A stretch of DNA of 6,591 nt, taken from assembly GCA_934130045.1 (NCBI GenBank), contig CAKOXI010000042.1, positions 1-6,591 on the forward strand, written 5' to 3'. Position numbers and translations under genes: made by a program. Below the pieces are notes generated by a model. It had not been told where the DNA came from. It ran no database searches and was given only the letters and a program-made list of their open reading frames with translations. The DNA is from an uncultured Bacilli bacterium. Its GTDB lineage: Bacteria; Bacillota_I; Bacilli_A; RF39; UBA660. Numbering within the stretch: the first letter of the stretch is position 1; every line of letters begins with the position of its first letter. Positions 1 to 6,257 of the stretch are shown in pieces.

Positions 1-1598
1 ATTTACTTGTATCTCAAGCAAGTGATATAAAAATGCGTGAAAGACAATTAAATCAAGTTACTACTTTATCTTATGATATTGAAATAGATATTAATTTAGT
101 CTCATTAGAATTTAGTTTGAAAAACTTAAAAGATGATACTAAATATTTAGGTGAATCTGTAAGTGGAAAATTAGATGATTTAGTCTATATAATTAATAAG
201 CATGTAATAGAAAATGACAGAAATAAAGTGTTAAATTTAGTATCACTTGGAAATTTAATGAAATTATCTGGTGAACAAGTTAATGATGAAATTTCTGTTA
301 GATACCAAATTATAAGTGATGAAGATATATGGTTAGAGAGCAATTTGTTTTTTACAACAAATAGAGGAGAAAAATATGTTACAATTTTAACTAAGAATGT
401 TACTGAAAATGCAGAATATATGCGTAGGCAAAATACAATGTTAAAAACTGCTTTAGAAGATGCTAAAAAAGCAAATGAAGCAAAATCAGAATTTTTAGCA
501 ATTATGTCACATGAAATAAGAACTCCAATGAATGCTATTATTGGTTTAAGTGAATCAGTATTATCAGAAGAAATTGGTGAAAGTGCTAGAGAAGATATTG
601 AAAATATTAATACTGCTAGTAACAATTTGCTTGATATAATTGATGGAATACTAGATATTTCTAAGATAGAATCTGGGGTATTAAAATTAGAAGAAAAAGA
701 ATATAGTGTAGCTAAATTTTTTAAGGATATTTATAATGTATCTAAAGAAAGACTTAATAAAGATAATGTTAGAATGACTTTGGATATTGATAAAAATTTA
801 CCAAGTAAATTATTTGGTGATAGTGGAAAAATTCGTCAAATATTGTTAAATTTAATAAGTAATTCAATAAAATTTACTGAAATGGGACAAATAATAATTA
901 GAGCAACTGGTAAAATATCTAATTCAAACTTAAAATTTATGGTATCTATAGTTGATACTGGAATTGGAATTGAAAGTCAAAAATTGGAAAGATTATTTGA
1001 TGACAAAAAGAAAACTGAATCAAATGATGAAGATTACATAGGTGGTATGGGACTTTCTATTTCAAAGAAATTAATTGACTTATTAAATGGGTCAATTACT
1101 GCTGAAAGTAAAGTTAATGAAGGATCTATTTTTACAATTGTAATTGAGCAAAAAATCATAGATGAAAAAGCTATTGGTGATATTGATTTAATAAAGATTC
1201 AAAAAAGAAAAGCAAATAGTTTTGATGCAAGTGGTAAAAAAGTTTTAATTGTTGATGATAACAAATTAAATTTAAAAGTCGCAGAAAAACTATTAAAACC
1301 TTATAAAATTTCATGTACATTATTAACTAGTGGAAGAGAATGTATTAACGATATTGAATCAGGAAATAACTATGATTTAATTTTATTAGATCAAATGATG
1401 CCTGAGATGGATGGCGTTGAAACTTTAAATAAATTAAAGGAAAATAAAGATTTCAATACACCAGTAGTAGTATTAACTGCTGATGCAATAGTTGGTGTAA
1501 AAGAAAAATATTTAAGTTCTGGATTTAATGATTATTTATCAAAACCAATTGATGTTGAAGAATTAAATAAAATAATGAAAAAATATTTAGAAAAATAA
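1..1598 (+). CDS. Hybrid sensor histidine kinase/response regulator, 5'-partial
   Basis: This is the C-terminal part of a hybrid two-component kinase. The frame is open to the left edge (first full codon at base 3), and the ATG at 33 has no ribosome site, so the true start lies upstream. Numbering from that ATG, residues about 1-130 look like a PAS-type sensor fold, followed by a short coiled linker. HisKA has the H-box SHEIRTP with phospho-acceptor His160. The HATPase domain has Asn277 (N-box), DTGIG at 308-312 (G1) and GGMGLS at 337-342 (G2). A receiver domain follows a linker of about 25 residues: acidic Asp408/Asp409, phospho-acceptor Asp453 in LLDQMMPEMDG, Thr482 and Lys504. All key residues are present, so an active kinase with internal His-to-Asp transfer is expected. 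There is no Hpt or DNA-binding domain, so output needs a partner not seen here. No membrane segment is visible in this part. The signal sensed is unknown. Confidence 0.93.
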   Translation, partial: LLVSQASDIKMRERQLNQVTTLSYDIEIDINLVSLEFSLKNLKDDTKYLGESVSGKLDDLVYIINKHVIENDRNKVLNLVSLGNLMKLSGEQVNDEISVRYQIISDEDIWLESNLFFTTNRGEKYVTILTKNVTENAEYMRRQNTMLKTALEDAKKANEAKSEFLAIMSHEIRTPMNAIIGLSESVLSEEIGESAREDIENINTASNNLLDIIDGILDISKIESGVLKLEEKEYSVAKFFKDIYNVSKERLNKDNVRMTLDIDKNLPSKLFGDSGKIRQILLNLISNSIKFTEMGQIIIRATGKISNSNLKFMVSIVDTGIGIESQKLERLFDDKKKTESNDEDYIGGMGLSISKKLIDLLNGSITAESKVNEGSIFTIVIEQKIIDEKAIGDIDLIKIQKRKANSFDASGKKVLIVDDNKLNLKVAEKLLKPYKISCTLLTSGRECINDIESGNNYDLILLDQMMPEMDGVETLNKLKENKDFNTPVVVLTADAIVGVKEKYLSSGFNDYLSKPIDVEELNKIMKKYLEK

Positions 1599-1603
1599 AA
1601 GCT

Positions 1604-1612
1604 TAAAATTTA
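1604..1612 (+). repeat. Left copy of 9-bp direct repeat (target-site duplication)
   Basis: TAAAATTTA directly abuts the left end of the inserted element and is repeated in the same orientation at 1803-1811. The word is palindromic except for its central base. That central base is A on both sides, as a target duplication predicts; an extended inverted repeat would give T on the right. Confidence 0.6.
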
Positions 1613-1627
1613 GAGACTGCTGAAAAA
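1613..1627 (+). repeat. Left terminal inverted repeat of the MITE-like element
   Basis: GAGACTGCTGAAAAA is identical to the reverse complement of 1788-1802. Beyond base 1627 the two ends diverge. Confidence 0.75.
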
Positions 1628-1665
1628 TTAAGAATTTTTTTAAAAAGAAAAATCTTAATTTTTTT
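1623..1665 (+). terminator. Hairpin inside the element, terminator-like
   Basis: AAAAATTAAGA (1623-1633) pairs with TCTTAATTTTT (1653-1663). After a bulged A1634, T1635-1639 pairs with A1648-1652, leaving an 8-base loop. The 3' arm merges into a T run ending at 1665. It reads as an AT-rich stem with a U tract and could stop transcription leaving the kinase gene, standing in for the terminator the insertion split. The low G+C of the stem makes its efficiency uncertain. Confidence 0.4.
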
Positions 1666-1787
1666 ATTACCCACTTTAATAATTAAAATAAGCATATTTT
1701 GTAAATCTTTCCCCAATTTTAAAGTATATTTTGCTAAAAATAGGGATTTGAAATTCATAAAATATTTGATGTAAAGTAAAAGACTAC

Positions 1788-1802
1788 TTTTTCAGCAGTC
1801 TC
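1788..1802 (-). repeat. Right terminal inverted repeat of the MITE-like element
   Basis: TTTTTCAGCAGTCTC is the exact reverse complement of 1613-1627 and ends directly against the right copy of the 9-bp direct repeat. Confidence 0.75.
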
Positions 1803-1811
1803 TAAAATTTA
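1803..1811 (+). repeat. Right copy of 9-bp direct repeat (target-site duplication)
   Basis: TAAAATTTA directly follows the right end of the element and matches 1604-1612 in sequence and orientation. Confidence 0.6.
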
Positions 1812-1874
1812 ATAAGCTTTTTTTGTTAATAAATGTAAAATTTAAACTCAATTTAATTATATTTATTTAGTTTG

Positions 1875-1883
1875 TGGTAAAAT
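1875..1883 (+). promoter_or_regulatory. Possible extended -10 promoter of the dehydrogenase gene
   Basis: TGG followed by TAAAAT (1878-1883) matches an extended -10 (TGn plus a TATAAT-like hexamer), 23 bases before the start codon. No good -35 box lies at the proper distance, which an extended -10 can tolerate. In such AT-rich DNA the match could be chance. Confidence 0.35.
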
Positions 1884-1905
1884 AATAATAGATAGGAGAG
1901 ATGAT

Positions 1906-2688
1906 ATGATAAATTATGATTTTAAAGATAAAAATGTAATTGTAACTGGATCAAGTATGGGACTTGGATACGCAATTGCTTTAGAATTTGTTAAGGCAAA
2001 AGCTAATGTTATAATTGCTGATATAAATATTGATGAAGCTTTGAAGGCAAAAGAAAAATTAGAAAGTTACGGAACAAAAGTTGAGGCTTATAAAATAGAT
2101 GTTTCTAGGTATGATGAATTTGTTAATTTAACAAATTATGTTGTTAATAAATTTGGAACTATAGATATTTTAGTAAATAATGCAGGAATATTTATAGCAG
2201 AAATGTTTAACGATATGGACACATTAAAAATGGATAAATTAATTAGTGTAAATTTAAATGGTACTGTATATGGATGTAGAGCAGTTTTGCCAATTATGAA
2301 ACAAAAACACTATGGTAAAGTTGTTAATATTTCAAGTATTGCTGCAAAATTAGGAGGTGCTGGGGCTGCAATTTATTCTGCAACTAAAGCTGGAGTATTA
2401 GAACTTACTGCTTGTTTAGCTCGTGAATATGCAAAGGATAATATTAATATAAACTGTGTATTACCAGGTATAATTAGGACACCATTATGGGAAAAAGCAT
2501 TAGATGAAATGACTAATGGAGATGTTTCTAAAAAAGATTCTGTTTTTGCAAACTTTACAAAAGATATTCCAATGGGAAGACCACAGGAACCTGCTGATAT
2601 AGCTAAGGCAGTTTTATTCTTGTGTAGTGAAGACGCAAATAACATTACTGCTCAAAATTTAGGAGTAGATGGTGGACATACTTATTAA
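1906..2688 (+). CDS. Short-chain dehydrogenase/reductase (SDR), FabG-like, probably NAD-dependent
   Basis: A 260-residue classical SDR oxidoreductase, the usual family length, with one Rossmann fold and presumably cytosolic. The cofactor glycine motif is TGSSMGLG (14-21), and NNAG is at 91-94. The catalytic set is complete: Asn116, Ser144, Tyr157 and Lys161 (YxxxK). Asp39 at the end of the second strand normally binds the adenosine ribose hydroxyls and favours NAD(H) over NADP(H). The C-terminal end carries the typical VDGG. The substrate cannot be read from sequence; FabG-type ketoacyl, sugar-alcohol and hydroxysteroid dehydrogenases all share these motifs. The start is fixed by AGGAG (1894-1898), 7 bases before the ATG; an overlapping ATG at 1901 is out of frame. 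It seems monocistronic, with terminator-like structures on both sides, so neighbours do not help assign its role. Confidence 0.93.
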   Translation: MINYDFKDKNVIVTGSSMGLGYAIALEFVKAKANVIIADINIDEALKAKEKLESYGTKVEAYKIDVSRYDEFVNLTNYVVNKFGTIDILVNNAGIFIAEMFNDMDTLKMDKLISVNLNGTVYGCRAVLPIMKQKHYGKVVNISSIAAKLGGAGAAIYSATKAGVLELTACLAREYAKDNININCVLPGIIRTPLWEKALDEMTNGDVSKKDSVFANFTKDIPMGRPQEPADIAKAVLFLCSEDANNITAQNLGVDGGHTY

Positions 2689-2692
2689 TTTT

Positions 2693-2720
2693 AAACAAAC
2701 ACTTTAGTTTGTTTTTCTTT
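2693..2720 (+). terminator. Intrinsic terminator after the dehydrogenase gene
   Basis: AAACAAAC (2693-2700) pairs perfectly with GTTTGTTT (2707-2714) across a 6-base loop, followed by a T-rich run interrupted by one C. It begins 4 bases after the stop codon and separates this gene from the cluster starting at 2802. Confidence 0.75.
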
Positions 2721-2801
2721 TATTACTTCATAGATTATGGTATTTTTTTAGATAATAAATAATTACTCAAATAAAAAAATCAACTGTGGAGGTAGTAAAA
2801 G

Positions 2802-4232
2802 GTGAGATTAGGTATAGATATAGATAATGTAATATCAAATTTTGATTCGGAATTATTGAAAGAATATATAAAGTATGATAAAAGTTTAAGAAATACAGGT
2901 ATTGTTAATAAACATGCAAAATATATAAGAAATGGTATGTTTGATTGGACAGATGATGAAGACAAATTATTTTATAAAAATAATATAGAAAGAATAGCAA
3001 AGAAATTAAGTGTCATTGATGGTGCTAAAGAATATATAGATAAACTTCATAAGGATGGTCATTTTATTTTTATTATTACGGGAAGGGATAATGGAGAATA
3101 TACAGATCCCTATAATATGACAATGGAGTGGCTTGATAAAAATAATATTTATTACGATAAATTAATTTTAACGAATGCTTATGATAATAAGGCAAAAACT
3201 TTAAAATGTAAGGAATATAATATTGATATTATGCTTGATGATTCTGTTCGTATATGTAGTGATTGTATTAATAATGGAATAGAGGCTATTTTAATGGACA
3301 CTCCATACAACAGATATTCCAATATACCAAGAGTTAAAAATTGGAAAGAATTCTATTATTATGTTTCTAACTATAAAAATGATAAGATTAGTGTAATATT
3401 AGATACAGATACTTATAATGAATGTGATGACCAATTTGCACTTGCATATATGTTAAAAAGCCAAGATGTGTTTAATATTGAGGCTATTACAGTGGCACCA
3501 TTCTCACATCATTCAATAAGAAGTGTAAATGTAAAAGAAGGACAAGAAGCAAGTTATAATGAAATTTTAAAGGTATGTAATTTATTAAACTTTGATGTAA
3601 ACAATAAACTGTTTAAAGGTTCAATAGATTATATACAAAATGGTTATAATGAAAAAAATGATGCTGTAAATAAAATTATAGAAGTTGCTCTTAAAAATAG
3701 TAAAACTTATATATTAGGAATTGGTGCTATTACTAATATTGCTCTAGCAATCAAAAGAGAACCAAAAATAATAAACAAAATAGAAATTATTTGGCTGGGT
3801 GGTAATGAACTAGGCTATAAAGATAATTTTGAATATAATTTTAGACAAGATGTTGAAGCAGTAAAAATAGTATTTGAATCAAAAGTTAAACTTACTATTC
3901 TTCCATGCAAAAATGTAGTATCTGAATTAAAAATAGATATAAATACTTTAAAAGATAAATTAGAAAATAGATCAGAATTATGTAATTATTTAATTGAAAG
4001 ATTTTATAATGATGGATATCATGGAATACAAGAATCAAGAGTAATATGGGATATATCAGTAATAGCTTATATGATAAATAAAAATTGGTTTGAAACAGAA
4101 CAAATAAGTTGTCCCAATATAAGAAAGGATACTTCTTATGAACTTACTACGAATAAACATAATATAGTCATTGTAACAAAATTAGATAGAAACAAAATAT
4201 ATAAAGATTTGTTTAAAAAATTGGGAGAATAA
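2802..4232 (+). CDS. Fusion: HAD-type 5'-nucleotidase domain plus nucleoside hydrolase domain
   Basis: A 476-residue two-domain protein. Residues 1 to about 190 resemble the NT5C-type (5'(3')-deoxyribonucleotidase) HAD family: nucleophile motif DIDN with Asp6 and Asp8, Thr93 in IITGRD, and Asp146/Asp147 in MLDDS. Residues about 195-476 are an inosine/uridine-type nucleoside hydrolase: DTDTYNECDD (201-210, Ca2+ and ribose binding), Thr311 in GAITNIAL, EYNFRQD (344-350) and Asp417. Together they could dephosphorylate a nucleotide and then split the nucleoside into base and ribose; this order is inferred. Trp416 occupies the place just before the conserved Asp where the well-studied enzymes have a catalytic His, so specificity may differ. 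GTG is the start: GGAGG (2788-2792) lies 9 bases before it, the HAD motif begins at residue 6, and the next in-frame Met is residue 47. It is first in a co-directional cluster; the next gene follows after 5 bases. Confidence 0.88.
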   Translation: MRLGIDIDNVISNFDSELLKEYIKYDKSLRNTGIVNKHAKYIRNGMFDWTDDEDKLFYKNNIERIAKKLSVIDGAKEYIDKLHKDGHFIFIITGRDNGEYTDPYNMTMEWLDKNNIYYDKLILTNAYDNKAKTLKCKEYNIDIMLDDSVRICSDCINNGIEAILMDTPYNRYSNIPRVKNWKEFYYYVSNYKNDKISVILDTDTYNECDDQFALAYMLKSQDVFNIEAITVAPFSHHSIRSVNVKEGQEASYNEILKVCNLLNFDVNNKLFKGSIDYIQNGYNEKNDAVNKIIEVALKNSKTYILGIGAITNIALAIKREPKIINKIEIIWLGGNELGYKDNFEYNFRQDVEAVKIVFESKVKLTILPCKNVVSELKIDINTLKDKLENRSELCNYLIERFYNDGYHGIQESRVIWDISVIAYMINKNWFETEQISCPNIRKDTSYELTTNKHNIVIVTKLDRNKIYKDLFKKLGE

Positions 4233-4237
4233 TTAAT

Positions 4238-4840
4238 ATGAATTATAATGAAATGAAACAAGCTGTAAAATTATTAAGCAAAGAATGGAATTTAGGTAAA
4301 AGAGAAGCAGAGGCAGATAATGATATATGTGCTTGGATATATTTGTTTGACGTTTTAGAAGAAAGTGAAACAATAATAAAATACAAGAATGGGAATAAAC
4401 TTGTTGGATTTTGTGGTTATTCTAAAAATTCTTCAACTAAATATAAATTGCGTAAGAAATTTTATAAATTTATTAAAAATAGATTATATAAAAGTAAAAG
4501 TATTAAAAATTTAAAAGCATTTAAACAGTATGAAGCGAATTATAATTATATTCCTAAAAATTTAGAAAATTATTTTGATGGAGAGGTTTCTATATTAATA
4601 GTAGATAAAGATTATAGAGAAAGAAAGATAGGAAAAAAGTTATTATTAGATGTTTTTAAACTTGCTAAGGATGATAATATGGTAAACCTTCAAATAGTAA
4701 CTGATGAATCATGTAATTATAAATTTTATGAAAATTTAGGCTGTAAAAAAATATATGAAACAATTGTAAAAAACAAAGAACCAAACAAATTAGGAAACAC
4801 ATATCAAGAAAAAGCATTTATATATGAAAAAAAATTATAG
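4238..4840 (+). CDS. GNAT-family N-acetyltransferase
   Basis: A 200-residue protein. The C-terminal half carries the GNAT signature: strand VSILIVDKDYR, then the acetyl-CoA pyrophosphate loop around RERKIGK (127-133), the helix KKLLLDVFKLA, and the late-fold motif NYKFYENLGCKK. The loop's first glycine is Lys130, but Gly132 is kept. Residues about 65-115, between the early strands and the core strand, form a lysine-rich insertion not needed for the minimal fold; it might bind the acceptor or nucleic acid. GGGAG (4223-4227) lies inside the end of the upstream gene, 10 bases before the ATG, and the intergenic gap is only 5 bases, so co-transcription and perhaps translational coupling are likely. 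The acceptor (small molecule, antibiotic or protein) cannot be told from sequence. Confidence 0.85.
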   Translation: MNYNEMKQAVKLLSKEWNLGKREAEADNDICAWIYLFDVLEESETIIKYKNGNKLVGFCGYSKNSSTKYKLRKKFYKFIKNRLYKSKSIKNLKAFKQYEANYNYIPKNLENYFDGEVSILIVDKDYRERKIGKKLLLDVFKLAKDDNMVNLQIVTDESCNYKFYENLGCKKIYETIVKNKEPNKLGNTYQEKAFIYEKKL

Positions 4841-4855
4841 AAAGCATGATAATTT

Positions 4856-5464
4856 ATGAAAATAACAAGTGAAAAAGTAAAAACATTATTAGAAATAGAA
4901 AGAAAAAACACAACAGACGATAGATGGATGGATCATTGCTTATGTGTTGGAGATAGTGCAGGAAAAATCGCAAAAGCACTTAATGAAAAAGGAATAAATG
5001 TGGATATAGACAAAAAAATTACTCTAGGATATTTACATGATATTGGTAAGTATAATGGTGAGTCATATGGTCATGTTATGAGAGGATATGAATATTTAAA
5101 AAATAAAGGTTATGATGATGAATATTGTAATATATGTTTAACGCATTCATATTTAAATAATGATATAGTATGTACTGCTGGTGGAGTACCAAATCCAGAA
5201 GATAATCCGTTTTTAACAGATTTTATAAAAAAACATGAATATACTATAGAAGAAAAAATAATAAATTTATGTGATTTGATGTGTCCACAGGATGGTAAAG
5301 TTTATACAATAGATAAAAGGCTTATTGATATTATGATTAGGAGAGGTGCTTATTCAAATACGCAATACCATATTAAAGAAATATATAAATTAAAGGAATA
5401 TTTTGATAACTTATTAGGATATAATTTGTATGATTTATTTCCAGAAATTAAAGAAAATTTATAG
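4856..5464 (+). CDS. HD-domain phosphohydrolase
   Basis: A 202-residue metal-dependent HD-fold protein. The metal-binding pattern is complete: His27 in WMDHCL, His61-Asp62 in LHDIGK, further histidines at 73 and 97 (THSYLN), and Asp139 in LCDLM. The domain fills most of the protein, and no membrane or partner domain is seen. HD proteins of this size hydrolyse phosphate esters of nucleotides or related metabolites; the substrate here is unknown. The TAG of the acetyltransferase ends 15 bases upstream, which supports one operon. The ribosome site is weak: only purine-rich AGAAAG (4839-4844), 11 bases from the ATG, so translation may rely on coupling. The neighbouring nucleoside hydrolase fusion and PncC-like gene suggest nucleotide turnover, by inference. 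Confidence 0.87.
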   Translation: MKITSEKVKTLLEIERKNTTDDRWMDHCLCVGDSAGKIAKALNEKGINVDIDKKITLGYLHDIGKYNGESYGHVMRGYEYLKNKGYDDEYCNICLTHSYLNNDIVCTAGGVPNPEDNPFLTDFIKKHEYTIEEKIINLCDLMCPQDGKVYTIDKRLIDIMIRRGAYSNTQYHIKEIYKLKEYFDNLLGYNLYDLFPEIKENL

Positions 5465-5524
5465 GTATTAAGTTATGAAAGTATAAATATATTTTTATAA
5501 ATTATAAGAAAAGGTGAGTGATAT

Positions 5525-5998
5525 ATGAAAAATGTAGTAGAAAAATTAAAAATATTAAATAAAACAGTAGCAACTATGGAATCTTGTACTGGTGGATATG
5601 TAGCAAGTTTTATAACTGATATAGAGGGTGCTAGTGATGTTTTAAAATTTAGTGCAATTACATATTCAAATGAATATAAAATTAAAATGGGAGTTAGTAG
5701 TGAGGTAATTGATAAATATTCTGTATATAGTAAAGAAGTTGCACGAGAAATGGCTTACCATATTTCTTTATATGCTAATAGTAATTATGGAGTAGGGATT
5801 ACTGGAAAAATAAATAGAATAGATAAAAATAATTTGAGTGGTGAAGATAATAAAGTTTTTTATTGTATTTATGATAAAGATAATAGTATATATTATGATT
5901 TTTTCTTTATTTGTGTAGATGGTACAAGAAATAAAAATAAAAAATATATAACTGATGATATAATAAATAATTTTATGATTCTTTTGAATAAAAATTAA
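5525..5998 (+). CDS. Stand-alone CinA C-terminal domain protein (PncC-like), diverged
   Basis: At 157 residues this matches the usual length of stand-alone CinA-C proteins, whose known members (PncC) deamidate nicotinamide mononucleotide to nicotinate mononucleotide in NAD recycling. ESCTGG (19-24) with Ser20, the likely nucleophile, and TYSNEYK (46-52) with Tyr47 and Lys52 are kept, as are the following GV segment, SKEVAREMA and a late GTR in place of GDR. The loop that normally reads GIAGPxGG is lost: ITG is followed by KINRID. Activity or substrate may therefore have changed, so I do not assign pncC. The start is supported by AAGGTGAG (5511-5518), 6 bases before the ATG. The gap to the HD gene is 60 bases, looser than elsewhere in the cluster, so it is probably but not certainly in the same transcript. 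No convincing terminator follows. Confidence 0.82.
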   Translation: MKNVVEKLKILNKTVATMESCTGGYVASFITDIEGASDVLKFSAITYSNEYKIKMGVSSEVIDKYSVYSKEVAREMAYHISLYANSNYGVGITGKINRIDKNNLSGEDNKVFYCIYDKDNSIYYDFFFICVDGTRNKNKKYITDDIINNFMILLNKN

Positions 5999-6046
5999 TT
6001 TTAAAAACCAAATTTGTATATTTTTATAAAAAATACATAAAATATA

Positions 6047-6075
6047 TTGACAATGAGGTAAAATTAATGTAACAT
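6047..6075 (+). promoter_or_regulatory. Promoter of the tRNA-Gly gene
   Basis: A perfect -35 TTGACA (6047-6052), a 17-base spacer and a -10-like TAACAT (6070-6075, 4 of 6 consensus). Transcription would start near 6082, about 12 bases before the mature tRNA. This is the best sigma-A type promoter in the window. Confidence 0.75.
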
Positions 6076-6093
6076 TAATAGTGCCTACTTGAT

Positions 6094-6167
6094 GCAGATG
6101 TAGTTCAATGGTAGAACCCTAGCCTTCCAAGCTAGCTACGTGAGTTCGATTCTCATCATCTGCTCCA
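6094..6167 (+). tRNA. tRNA-Gly (anticodon UCC)
   Basis: A full cloverleaf can be drawn. Acceptor GCAGATG (6094-6100) pairs perfectly with CATCTGC. The D arm is GTTC/GAAC. The anticodon stem CTAGC/GCTAG is perfect around the loop CTTCCAA, with anticodon TCC at 6126-6128, which reads GGA and, by wobble, other GGN codons. The T arm GTGAG/CTCAT has one G-T pair around TTCGATT. The discriminator is T and the CCA end is encoded. It has its own promoter and terminator. No copy of its 3' end was found elsewhere in the window, so there is no sign here of use as an integration site. Confidence 0.97.
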
Positions 6168-6177
6168 TTTGAAATCA

Positions 6178-6208
6178 ACTTACGGACTTAAAAGTTCGTG
6201 AGTTTTTA
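6178..6208 (+). terminator. Intrinsic terminator after tRNA-Gly
   Basis: ACTTACGGACTT (6178-6189) pairs with AAGTTCGTGAGT (6192-6203), including two G-T pairs. Allowing for loop size this is an 11-bp stem with a 4-base loop, followed by TTTTTATTTTAT. It starts 11 bases after the tRNA CCA. Its AAAAGTTC (6190-6197) recurs in the next hairpin (6225-6232), so the two could exchange strands. Confidence 0.8.
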
Positions 6209-6224
6209 TTTTATATAAAACTTT

Positions 6225-6257
6225 AAAAGTTCTCTTTCTAGAAAGGAGGACTTTTTT
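6225..6257 (+). promoter_or_regulatory. SD-sequestering leader hairpin with U run (attenuator-like)
   Basis: AAAAGTTCTCTTTC (6225-6238) pairs with GAAAGGAGGACTTTT (6241-6255) with one bulged G, giving about 13 pairs round a 4-base loop, and T6252-6257 follows. The 3' arm contains the gene's SD, so the folded form would hide the ribosome site and resembles a terminator. TAGAAAGGAGG (6239-6249) complements the usual 16S rRNA tail CCTCCTTTCTA over 11 bases, and the 5' arm imitates that tail. Which control applies (termination, translation, or neither) is inference. No good separate promoter is seen upstream; a TATATA at 6212-6217 lacks a -35 box. Confidence 0.5.

Larger units (their letters stand above)
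1613..1802. mobile_element. MITE-like non-autonomous insertion element, 190 bp
   Basis: The ends are perfect 15-bp inverted repeats GAGACTGCTGAAAAA (1613-1627 and, inverted, 1788-1802), flanked by 9-bp direct repeats TAAAATTTA. The interior has no credible reading frame, so any movement must rely on a transposase supplied in trans. From memory, ends of the type GAGACTG-TGAAAAA occur on IS1182-like elements of low-GC Firmicutes, some of which prefer palindromic or terminator targets; this family link is tentative. The element lies between the kinase gene and the dehydrogenase gene, apparently inside the kinase terminator loop. It could instead be the remnant of a larger insertion sequence with an internal deletion. 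Confidence 0.65.
1597..1824 (+). terminator. Intrinsic terminator of the kinase gene, split by an inserted element
   Basis: Arms AAAAGCTTA (1597-1605) and TAAGCTTTT (1813-1821) are perfect complements, and the right arm runs into seven T (1818-1824). Removing the 190-bp element and one copy of its 9-bp direct repeat leaves a 9-bp stem, an 8-base loop and a U run directly after the kinase stop codon. That is a normal intrinsic terminator shape. The arms are now about 200 bases apart, so function is doubtful. The pre-insertion structure is inferred. Confidence 0.45.

Noticed and set aside
33..35. ATG at 33 as the true start of the histidine kinase
   Set aside because: There is no SD upstream, and ten in-frame sense codons precede it to the window edge, so the gene is simply cut by the window.
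185..625. Reverse-strand open frame of 146 codons
   Set aside because: It lies wholly within the histidine kinase, on the opposite strand. Its hydrophobic product is what antisense of AT-rich coding DNA gives, and it shows no family motif.
2373..2645. Reverse-strand open frame of 90 codons
   Set aside because: Antisense to the well-supported dehydrogenase, with no motif.
2727..2756. TTCATA with GATAAT as the promoter of the four-gene cluster
   Set aside because: Poor match with an 18-base spacer. AT-rich sequence offers many such pairs, so I did not list it although a promoter must lie nearby.
2780..2965. Reverse-strand open frame of 61 codons
   Set aside because: Overlaps the start and SD of the nucleotidase fusion and has no recognisable content.
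6016..6036. Hairpin GTAT-TTTTT/AAAAA-ATAC as a terminator of the four-gene cluster
   Set aside because: Almost entirely A-T pairs with a bulge and a 2-base loop, and no T run follows. It also lies just upstream of the tRNA promoter.
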